Both the position numbers and the translations under genes were made by a program. The notes beneath the pieces are model-generated. The model ran no database searches. It was not told the origin of the DNA and worked only from the letters and a program-made list of their open reading frames with translations. From an uncultured bacterium (GTDB taxonomy: Bacteria > Bacillota > Clostridia > Lachnospirales > Lachnospiraceae), in NCBI GenBank assembly GCA_947071365.1, contig CAMTFT010000139.1:1-5696 (forward strand): DNA of 5,696 nucleotides, read 5' to 3'. Every line of letters begins with the position of its first letter. Position 1 is the stretch's first letter. Shown here in pieces: positions 1 through 4,997 of the stretch.

Positions 1-46
1 AGATGTAGCTCCGTCTCGTGGGCTCGGAGATGTGTATAAGAGACAG
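1..46. other. Residual Illumina Nextera i7-side adapter (not genomic)
   Basis: The 19-base Tn5 mosaic end AGATGTGTATAAGAGACAG is exact at 28-46. It is preceded at 13-27 by the Nextera Read 2 extension GTCTCGTGGGCTCGG. Bases 5-12 (GTAGCTCC) sit exactly where the 8-base i7 barcode belongs, and from memory they match Nextera XT index N718. Bases 1-4 (AGAT) match the end of the P7 primer. The order P7 tail, barcode, extension, mosaic end is that of a library adapter and not of a natural transposon. It is the complement of what a Read 1 gives when it reads through a short insert. Genomic sequence starts at 47. Confidence 0.98.
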
Positions 47-105
47 TTTTTATATCATTTGCAGTACGCAATTTTTTCGCGTCTGTTACGTATTCTCGTT
101 TTACG

Positions 106-134
106 ATTATATCATAGTTCCCCTGCTTTGACCA
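106..134 (-). promoter_or_regulatory. Predicted extended -10 promoter pointing out of the left edge
   Basis: Read on the minus strand there is TGGTCA (134-129; four of six matches to TTGACA), a 17-base spacer, and a perfect TATAAT (111-106). The -10 box is preceded by TGA, giving the extended -10 form TGnTATAAT. The spacer ends with the stop codon of the MATE gene, so the promoter overlaps the 3' end of that gene. Transcription would start near 99 and run leftwards into a gene that lies outside the window. This is motif matching only. The surrounding AT-rich stretch (47-111) contains no coding frame and no convincing terminator. Confidence 0.45.
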
Positions 135-1488
135 GACACGCCTCCTGGCAGCGCCGCCGCACCTTTCCCATCACGTAAAAATAACTGGGAATCAGTATCA
201 TATCCGCCCCGGCCCACGCCAGAACCTCCGCAAACAGGATCCCGTTCTCCCCAAACAGCATCGGAAGCACGAAAGCGGCCCCCGTACGCATCACAAACTC
301 CGCAATGCCCGATACCATAGGCAGCACCGTATTGCCGAGCCCCTGAATACAGCTCCTCGTCACGTGAAGCACATACAGAACCGGCAGGAAAACCGCCATA
401 ATAAAAAGATACCGGTATGCAATATCAAGAGCCTGCGCCCCCGATCCGCCCTCTGATGAGATAAAGCAGCCGAGGATCAGACGGCCGAACAGTATCATCA
501 TCACGGTGATCAGCACCGAAGTGACCATTGATATCAGAATTCCGGCCCGAAGTCCACTGGATATCCGCTTTGTCTTCCCCGCGCCAAGATTCTGGCCGGC
601 ATACGTTACCATCGCGTATCCGTAGGAAGTGGCCGCGGTCTCCAGCAGGCCGTACAGCTTGTTCGTGGCGGTAAAACCTGCAATAAAGATAACGCCGAAG
701 CCATTTACCACTGTCTGGACGATCATGCCGCCCACTGATATCACCGTATTCTGAAACGCCATAGGCGCACCTAACGTCATCAGCCTGGTGCAGAGCCCCG
801 ACTCCATTTTCCAGTCCTCCCGGCTCATTCTCAGGATCTCAATTTTCCCGATATGACGGATACAGTAGAGTGCCGAAAGCACCTGAGCGAGAATCGTAGC
901 CGCTGCCGCCCCCTGTACGCCCCATCCAAAGCCAAGAACGAACAGGAAATCAAGGCATATGTTGGTAAGAGATGCCAGCACCATGGCAACAAGCGGCGTC
1001 CTGCCGTTTCCCAGCGCCCGCAGAACGGAAGCTGCAAGATTGTATGCCATGACAACGGGAATCCCGCCGAAAATAATCCTTATGTAAGCCATACAGATGG
1101 GCCGGATCTCCACCGGCGTTTTCAAAAACGAGACTGCCGCTGCTGCCAGCCCCTCACTGGCCGCCGTCAGTACCGCCGCACAGATAACAGCCAGAAGGAG
1201 GGAGTTCGTAATGACCTGCCTCAGCTTTTTATACTCCCCGGCCCCGAATTTCTGTGCCATAAGGATCGCAAAGCCCTGTGTGAAGCCCTGGATAATCCCC
1301 AGTGTCATCCAGCTCAGCCAGTCCACCGCTCCCAGCGCGGCCAGTGCTTCCACACCCAGCACTTTTCCCACCACAGCAGTATCCACGATCGTATACATCT
1401 GCTGAAAAATATTACCTGCCATAAGCGGCAGAGAAAAAAGGAGGAGCAGGCGCAGCGGTCTGCCCTCCGTCAGGTTGTTCGTCTTCAT
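112..1488 (-). CDS. MATE family multidrug/cation efflux transporter
   Basis: This is a 458-residue integral membrane protein of the multidrug and toxin extrusion family, a full-length match to the usual 440-460 residues. Such proteins export organic cations or drugs using an Na+ or H+ gradient; the substrate cannot be told from sequence. About twelve hydrophobic segments form two homologous halves, visible in the repeated signatures LRALGNGRTPL (156-166) and IQGLGNTVLP (381-390). The N-terminal pattern QQMYTIVDTAVVG (29-41, with D36 in the first membrane segment) and GQNLGAG (298-304) are typical of the Clostridia branch. The ATG at 1488 fits the family start, but its Shine-Dalgarno is unusual: GGGAG lies only two bases upstream, while a better AAGGAG lies 17 bases away inside a duplicated leader. 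The gene follows the ZIP transporter gene by 105 bases on the same strand, and no strong separate promoter was seen. It ends in TGA at 114-112. Confidence 0.95.
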   Translation of the reverse strand: MKTNNLTEGRPLRLLLLFSLPLMAGNIFQQMYTIVDTAVVGKVLGVEALAALGAVDWLSWMTLGIIQGFTQGFAILMAQKFGAGEYKKLRQVITNSLLLAVICAAVLTAASEGLAAAAVSFLKTPVEIRPICMAYIRIIFGGIPVVMAYNLAASVLRALGNGRTPLVAMVLASLTNICLDFLFVLGFGWGVQGAAAATILAQVLSALYCIRHIGKIEILRMSREDWKMESGLCTRLMTLGAPMAFQNTVISVGGMIVQTVVNGFGVIFIAGFTATNKLYGLLETAATSYGYAMVTYAGQNLGAGKTKRISSGLRAGILISMVTSVLITVMMILFGRLILGCFISSEGGSGAQALDIAYRYLFIMAVFLPVLYVLHVTRSCIQGLGNTVLPMVSGIAEFVMRTGAAFVLPMLFGENGILFAEVLAWAGADMILIPSYFYVMGKVRRRCQEACLVKAGEL

Positions 1489-1499
1489 TTCTCCCTGTG

Positions 1500-1565
1500 T
1501 TACTACTCCTTATTTTCTTTATCCTTCCTGTATTACTACTCCTTATTTCTCTATCCCTCTTTATA
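1500..1565 (-). repeat. Two tandem 33-base purine-rich units in the MATE leader
   Basis: On the minus strand the 16-mer AAATAAGGAGTAGTAA occurs twice without mismatch, at 1548-1533 and 1515-1500, exactly 33 bases apart. The rest of each 33-base unit is also purine-rich but only partly conserved (about 23 of 33 positions identical overall). Each copy contains AAGGAG, a strong Shine-Dalgarno core, followed by TAG TAA and no start codon within range. The pair fills most of the gap between the ZIP stop codon and the MATE start codon. It may be a duplicated ribosome-binding leader; any function is inference. Confidence 0.8.
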
Positions 1566-1593
1566 AAAAACGTAAGCCGCGTATTTCCCGATG

Positions 1594-2376
1594 CTATCCC
1601 AGCGTCACATCCAGCACCATCATCAGCGCAAATCCCAGTGCAAATCCAATCGTCCCGAGATTGCTGTGCTCACCCTGGGAAGTCTCCGGAATCAGCTCCT
1701 CCACCACGACATACAGCATTGCCCCGGCGGCAAAAGACAGAAAATACGGAAGCAGCGGCATAATGAACCGCGCCATCAGCACGGTAAATACACCGGCAAC
1801 CGGCTCCACCACGCCGGAAAGAACACCCATCCAGAAAGCCTTTGGACGGCTCATTCCCTCCTCACTGCGAAGAGGAAGGCTGATAACAGCTCCCTCCGGG
1901 AAATTCTGGATCGCAATTCCGATAGACAGTGCAAAGGCTCCTGCCAGTGTGATTTCGGACCGATCCGCCACCATTCCCGCAAAGATGACACCCACCGCCA
2001 TCCCCTCCGGAATGTTATGCAGCGTCACAGCCAGAAGCAGCATTGTCGTTTTCTTCAGCTTCGCACGCAGTCCCTCAGCCTCGGCACACCCCAGATGCAG
2101 GTGCGGAACGAGTTTATCCATCGCAAGTAAAAAAACGAAGCCCAGCCCCAGACCGATAACTGCCGGCAAAAAAGCGAAGCGCCCCATCGCCTCTGACATA
2201 TCCATAGCGGGTATCAGAAGCGACCATACCGACGCGGCCACCATGACACCCGACGCAAATCCAAGGAGCGTCTTCTGTACTTTTTGATTCAATTCCCCTT
2301 TCAGGAAAAATACACAGGCTGCGCCCGCCGAAGTACCGAGAAACGGCAGCAGCAGCCCTGCAAATACTTCCTTCAT
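1594..2376 (-). CDS. ZIP family divalent metal transporter (GufA/ZIPB-like)
   Basis: This 260-residue membrane protein belongs to the ZIP family, which moves Zn2+ and sometimes Fe2+ or Mn2+ into the cytoplasm. The binuclear metal site is intact: HNIPEG in the fourth membrane segment (H120, N121, E124), QNFPEG in the fifth (Q157, N158, E161), and E191 in the GVVEP motif of the next helix, matching the ligand pattern known from the bacterial ZIPB structure. About eight hydrophobic segments are visible. The third and fourth are joined by a short loop containing PHLHLG (91-96), much shorter than the His-rich loop of eukaryotic members. The start is well supported: AAGGAG (2388-2383) lies six bases before the ATG. 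A TATAAT box about 40 bases upstream suggests its own promoter. Metal choice cannot be deduced; no clear Zur, Fur or MntR box was recognised. Neighbours give no strong hint beyond general membrane transport. Confidence 0.95.
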   Translation of the reverse strand: MKEVFAGLLLPFLGTSAGAACVFFLKGELNQKVQKTLLGFASGVMVAASVWSLLIPAMDMSEAMGRFAFLPAVIGLGLGFVFLLAMDKLVPHLHLGCAEAEGLRAKLKKTTMLLLAVTLHNIPEGMAVGVIFAGMVADRSEITLAGAFALSIGIAIQNFPEGAVISLPLRSEEGMSRPKAFWMGVLSGVVEPVAGVFTVLMARFIMPLLPYFLSFAAGAMLYVVVEELIPETSQGEHSNLGTIGFALGFALMMVLDVTLG

Positions 2377-2414
2377 TCAAAGCTCCTTCTCTGTTTTAAA
2401 CTCTATATTAGCAT

Positions 2415-2420
2415 ATTATA
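2415..2420 (-). promoter_or_regulatory. Consensus -10 box upstream of the ZIP gene
   Basis: On the minus strand a perfect TATAAT (2420-2415) would start transcription near 2408, giving a 5' leader of roughly 30 bases before the AAGGAG and ATG of the ZIP gene. The expected -35 position holds GACTAA, a poor match to TTGACA, so the promoter may be weak or need an activator. The sequence between the box and the gene is AT-rich, as usual for such leaders. Confidence 0.45.
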
Positions 2421-2473
2421 CCCGCAGGCTTCGCGTGTTAGTCCCATTTAATAAAACATTGCAGGCCAGAAGC

Positions 2474-2512
2474 ATCTCAGAACGGACACCTCTACAGATC
2501 CTTCTCTGAGAT
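2474..2512. other. Stem-loop in the nitroreductase-ZIP intergenic region
   Basis: ATCTCAG (2474-2480) pairs perfectly with CTGAGAT (2506-2512). Past a small internal loop, GGA (2484-2486) can pair with TCC (2499-2501), leaving a 12-base apical loop. It lies downstream of the nitroreductase stop codon and upstream of the predicted ZIP promoter, the position of a transcript-end hairpin. No U-tract follows it on either strand, so it is not a standard intrinsic terminator. It could protect the 3' end or be incidental. Confidence 0.3.
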
Positions 2513-2519
2513 ATTTCTG

Positions 2520-2532
2520 AACGTGTCACGTT
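2520..2532. promoter_or_regulatory. 13-base palindrome, possible protein-binding site
   Basis: AACGTG-T-CACGTT is a perfect inverted repeat with a one-base centre, located 21 bases past the nitroreductase stop codon and about 100 bases upstream of the ZIP -10 box. The one-base loop makes it a better candidate for a dimeric regulator site than for an RNA hairpin. No regulator gene is present in the window and I do not recognise the site as a known metal-regulator box. Confidence 0.25.
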
Positions 2533-2552
2533 TTGCTTTGAACACGCTGTTG

Positions 2553-3134
2553 TCATGCGTTCAGCACAATATCCTCCAGCCTGCGTTTCGGCACGTAATG
2601 GACATCATTTTCATCGCGGTAGTACGCTATCGGCTCATCCATACCCACTTCTGTCAGCACGACTTTTTCCGCCGGCTTTCCGATCGCCACGATCAAAAGC
2701 GGCGCCAGATAATCCGCCAGCCCAAGCTTTTCCTTCACTGCCCCGGCATTAAAATTGCCTATCATACAGCCCCCAAGTCCCATCTCAGTAGCGCAAAGAA
2801 GAATCGTCTGGGCTGCAATTCCCACATCCTTCTGAAATCTTGCCAGAGCTTCCCACACCCGGGTATCCTGGCAGATCACGATAAAGCCCGTGGGACACAT
2901 CCCTTTGTGCGGCAATTCCAGCTCAGGAAGCCCCTTCGCCCAATTTGTCATTTTCTGTATCTTATCTACCTCTTCCTTTTCCCACGCGAGGTAATAACGG
3001 AGCGGCTGCTGATTGACACTGGATGCCGCCAGTCTCGCACAATCCACCATTTCCAGCAACTCTTCCTTCGTAATACGACGGCTTTCATCATAACCACGGT
3101 AGCTTCTGTTTGCTTTCACCAAATCCTTCAGCAT
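2553..3134 (-). CDS. Nitroreductase family protein (FMN-dependent oxidoreductase)
   Basis: This 193-residue soluble protein has the length and layout of a small nitroreductase-fold flavoenzyme. These act as dimers with FMN and use NAD(P)H to reduce nitroaromatics, quinones or other acceptors; the true substrate is unknown. Visible family features are the FMN-phosphate motif NRSYRGY (9-15, R10, S11, R13), the SSVNQQP segment (38-44) that contacts flavin, the helix GIAAQTILLCATEMGLGGCMIG (start 105) split around the conserved glycines at 119-126, and IGKPAEK (151-157), typical of the end of the core. The C-terminal tail with VHYVPKRRLEDIV resembles Lachnospiraceae homologues. The ATG at 3134 is backed by AAGGAG eight bases upstream. 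A well-formed promoter with an internal palindrome and a 90-base structured leader precede it, suggesting regulation independent of the Mur ligase gene upstream. It is unlikely to be a classical NfsB, which is longer. Confidence 0.93.
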   Translation of the reverse strand: MLKDLVKANRSYRGYDESRRITKEELLEMVDCARLAASSVNQQPLRYYLAWEKEEVDKIQKMTNWAKGLPELELPHKGMCPTGFIVICQDTRVWEALARFQKDVGIAAQTILLCATEMGLGGCMIGNFNAGAVKEKLGLADYLAPLLIVAIGKPAEKVVLTEVGMDEPIAYYRDENDVHYVPKRRLEDIVLNA

Positions 3135-3167
3135 ATTTTCTTCTCCTTTGCATATCCTGGCTTCACA

Positions 3168-3179
3168 GCCCGTCCGGGC
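3168..3179. other. Small GC-rich hairpin in the nitroreductase leader
   Basis: GCCCGTCCGGGC is an almost complete palindrome that can form GCCC-GGAC-GGGC on the minus-strand RNA, about 35 bases before the nitroreductase ATG. It is too short for a recognised riboswitch and has no U-tract after it, so it is unlikely to be a terminator. It may fold next to the larger leader hairpin. Confidence 0.3.
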
Positions 3180-3187
3180 AAAATTTC

Positions 3188-3228
3188 AGCGCCAGTGTAA
3201 AGACATGATCCATCCCTGCACTGACGCT
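3188..3228 (-). other. 10-base-pair stem-loop at the predicted 5' end of the nitroreductase mRNA
   Basis: On the minus strand AGCGTCAGTG (3228-3219) pairs with CACTGGCGCT (3197-3188) with nine Watson-Crick pairs and one U-G wobble, around a 21-base loop. The left arm begins three bases after the predicted -10 box, so the stem would sit at or within a few bases of the transcript start. That placement fits an mRNA-stabilising 5' hairpin. No U-tract follows closely (GAAATTTT), so termination or attenuation is less likely. I do not recognise a known riboswitch family. Confidence 0.5.
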
Positions 3229-3231
3229 ACC

Positions 3232-3260
3232 ATCATAAAACATTTTTCCGGAAATGTAAA
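3232..3260 (-). promoter_or_regulatory. Predicted sigma-A promoter of the nitroreductase gene
   Basis: On the minus strand TTTACA (3260-3255) is followed by a 17-base spacer and TATGAT (3237-3232). Each hexamer differs from consensus at one base and the spacing is optimal, making this the best promoter in the window. Transcription would start about 3225-3228, giving a leader of roughly 90 bases with a strong stem-loop. Its presence argues that the nitroreductase can be expressed separately from the Mur ligase gene ending 50 bases upstream. Confidence 0.65.
3240..3257. promoter_or_regulatory. Operator-like palindrome inside the nitroreductase promoter
   Basis: The spacer holds the perfect 10-base palindrome TTTCCGGAAA (3245-3254), flanked by ACA on one side and TGT on the other, so that ACATTT (3240-3245) and AAATGT (3252-3257) also form an inverted repeat. 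It overlaps the end of the -35 box and most of the spacer. A repressor bound there would block RNA polymerase. The regulator is unknown and not encoded here. Confidence 0.4.
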
Positions 3261-3309
3261 CCGCTCCCGGCGATTGCCTGTCCCATTTTCTCAGTATCCT
3301 TATCCGCCT

Positions 3310-4851
3310 CTACACAGCAACGGCAGCTTTCGCAGTTTTCCCCGCCACATCGTAAGCTTCCACCGCGTTCTGCATCAGAACGGAATCCGTGGGATACGCA
3401 AGGGACGCACCGCCTATTTTCTGATACTTTTCACTGCCTCTTCCCAGCAGAAGTATCATCGTCTTTTCTTTATTCTCCTCCGCGATCCGAATTGCCTCCT
3501 GAAGAGCCTCTCCCCTCTCTTCAATACAATCACAGGGACATCCTGTCATCTCCACATATCCGCGAACCTGCTGCGCGATCTCCCCTTGGCATTCCGGCCC
3601 GGGATCGTCCGACGTGATCAGTACGTGATCGGAAAACATCCCCGCAATAAGCCCCAGCTCACGTCTGCGGTTCAGCGCCTTTCCCCCGGGACATCCGAAC
3701 ACGGTAACGATTCTTTTGCAGGAGCCATATTCCTGAAAAACAGCATCAAAGAGCTTTTCAAAACTCAGCCTGTTGTGGGCGAAATCAACGATTCCAAAGA
3801 TCTTCCCATTTGCACTCCGAAACGTCTCCATCCGCCCCGGAACCCGCGTCCTGGCAAGCGCCCGCTGCATACAGTGCAGCGGAATCCCGTAAACGTAGCC
3901 TGCTGCAATCGCCGCCATGGCATTTTCTATATTAAATCTCCCCTTCATAGCCAACTGGAACCACCCCGAGAACCGGTCGCATTTTACGCGGAAGCTGATC
4001 CCCTCCTCCAGCATCCGCACGTCGCTGTAACGCAGATCCGCCTTCGGATGTCTGCCAAAAGTCACGATCCTTCCGGACTTTCTTGCTGCCTTCAAAATAC
4101 GCTGCCTGTGATCCGAGTCCATATTGATGCAGGCTGTCTCACTCTGACGGAAAAGAGACAGCTTTGAGCTGAAATAATCCTCAAAATCCTCATGCTCCAC
4201 AGGGCTGATATGATCCTCTGAAATGTTCAGGAAAATTCCCACCTGAAAACGCAGCTCTCTCACGCGTTTGTATTTCAGCGCCTGGCTGGATACCTCCATG
4301 GTCACATGAGAAAGGCCGTTATCTCTTGCCTTTGCCAGAAATTCATGCAGCGCCGGGGCTTCCGGCGTCGTCATGACCGCATCCTCCCATTTTTCCCCGT
4401 CATAATTCTGGATCGTGGAAAGCAGGCCCGTCGCTTTTCCCCCCTGCTCCGCCATCCACTCGTCCAGCATCGCTTTCAGATACCAGGCGGTGGTCGTTTT
4501 CCCCTTTGTCCCGGTGATTCCTGTCACGCAGGGAATTCCCGGCTCATATCCAAAATACACAGCGGAAGCCGCAGCCATGGCCTTCCTGATATCCGTTACG
4601 ATGAGCCCGGTCAGAGCATGTCCCGCCTCATATGAAAATTCACTGATATACGATGATGCTCCCCGTCTGACCGCCTCCTGCAGATATTCCTCCCGGAACG
4701 TCGCTCCCTTGCAGATGAACATCGTCCCCTCTGCGGCCTTTCTCGAGTCACACGTCAGCCATTCAACCTTCTCTGATTTTGCCTCCCCCTCTATTCTTTT
4801 CAACAGTCCGCGCTCCCCGAGAACTGCCGCCATACCTTCTACTGTTATCAT
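3310..4851 (-). CDS. MurE-like Mur ligase (UDP-N-acetylmuramyl-tripeptide synthetase family)
   Basis: This is a cytoplasmic ATP-dependent amide ligase of peptidoglycan precursor synthesis. True MurE adds the third stem residue to UDP-MurNAc-L-Ala-D-Glu. Counting from the TTG at 4896 (residue 1), there is an N-terminal UDP-binding domain with CDSRKAAEGTMFICKG (49-64), the P-loop GITGTKGKTTT (126-136), TTPEA (176-180), EVSSQAL (201-207), EDHIS (227-231), the lysine in SSKLSLF that is carbamylated in MurE (K245), GRFNIENAMAAIAAG (319-333), VPGRME (352-357), and the C-terminal GRGSEKYQ (485-492). Two places differ from classical MurE: VDFAHNRLSF replaces VDYAHTPDAL, and DDPGPE (430-435) stands where DNPR (diaminopimelate type) or DNPA (lysine type) is expected, so the amino acid added is uncertain. 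Start: ATG at 4851 (residue 16) has GGGAGG nine bases upstream, whereas the TTG at 4896 and ATGs between lack a good site; this gives 513 residues. It follows a D,D-carboxypeptidase gene, another stem-peptide enzyme. It may be a paralogue of a housekeeping MurE. Confidence 0.9.
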   Translation of the reverse strand: MITVEGMAAVLGERGLLKRIEGEAKSEKVEWLTCDSRKAAEGTMFICKGATFREEYLQEAVRRGASSYISEFSYEAGHALTGLIVTDIRKAMAAASAVYFGYEPGIPCVTGITGTKGKTTTAWYLKAMLDEWMAEQGGKATGLLSTIQNYDGEKWEDAVMTTPEAPALHEFLAKARDNGLSHVTMEVSSQALKYKRVRELRFQVGIFLNISEDHISPVEHEDFEDYFSSKLSLFRQSETACINMDSDHRQRILKAARKSGRIVTFGRHPKADLRYSDVRMLEEGISFRVKCDRFSGWFQLAMKGRFNIENAMAAIAAGYVYGIPLHCMQRALARTRVPGRMETFRSANGKIFGIVDFAHNRLSFEKLFDAVFQEYGSCKRIVTVFGCPGGKALNRRRELGLIAGMFSDHVLITSDDPGPECQGEIAQQVRGYVEMTGCPCDCIEERGEALQEAIRIAEENKEKTMILLLGRGSEKYQKIGGASLAYPTDSVLMQNAVEAYDVAGKTAKAAVAV

Positions 4852-4860
4852 CACACTTTT

Positions 4861-4866
4861 CCTCCC
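4861..4866 (-). promoter_or_regulatory. Ribosome binding site that fixes the MurE-like start
   Basis: GGGAGG on the minus strand lies nine bases before the ATG at 4851. The upstream in-frame alternatives are TTG at 4896, ATG at 4887 and ATG at 4872; the first two lack a Shine-Dalgarno and the last has only AAAGGG touching the start codon. The site therefore favours a protein that starts MITVEGMAAVLG, close to where MurE family proteins normally begin. Confidence 0.7.
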
Positions 4867-4940
4867 GGCCATCCCTTTCTGATACATCGGTTTCAAATTA
4901 ACTGGACTTTATAAACCGCTGTACTGGCAGATGATACTCC

Positions 4941-4959
4941 CTCATCCGCTTCCGGAGAG
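4941..4959. other. Short hairpin between the carboxypeptidase and Mur ligase genes
   Basis: On the minus strand CTCTCCG (4959-4953) can pair with CGGA-(T)-GAG (4948-4941) through seven pairs with one bulged base and a GAAG loop. It lies about 40 bases after the carboxypeptidase stop codon. There is no run of T after it, so it is not a good terminator. The gap 4867-4997 also has TATAAA (4913-4908) as a weak possible -10 for the Mur ligase, without a recognisable -35, and the small inverted repeat ATCTATTAGAT (4966-4976). Confidence 0.25.
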
Positions 4960-4997
4960 CCCTATATCTATTAGATGCATTTCTGTGCCAAATCGTT

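Noticed and set aside
28..46. Tn5 mosaic ends at both sides as a natural composite transposon
   Set aside because: The mosaic end is the engineered hyperactive form, joined directly to sequencing primer extensions and barcode-like segments; no transposase gene or target duplication is present.
831..1055. Minus-strand 74-codon frame inside the MATE gene
   Set aside because: It is a different frame of the same strand nested within a full-length transporter, with no independent start signal.
853..1566. Long + strand open frames opposite the MATE gene
   Set aside because: They are antisense to a clearly recognised transporter, encode Arg/His/Pro/Cys-rich protein without domains, and lack a ribosome binding site.
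2474..2512. Intrinsic terminator after the nitroreductase gene
   Set aside because: The hairpin is reasonable but no U-tract follows on either strand, so it was kept only as a stem-loop.
2377..2552. Metal-sensing riboswitch upstream of the ZIP gene
   Set aside because: No conserved Mn2+ or Ni/Co riboswitch core was recognised, and the best -10 box leaves a leader of only about 30 bases.
3148..4167. 339-codon + strand frame opposite the Mur ligase
   Set aside because: The opposite strand carries complete Mur ligase motifs in order; the + strand translation shows no recognisable domain and has shadow-like composition.
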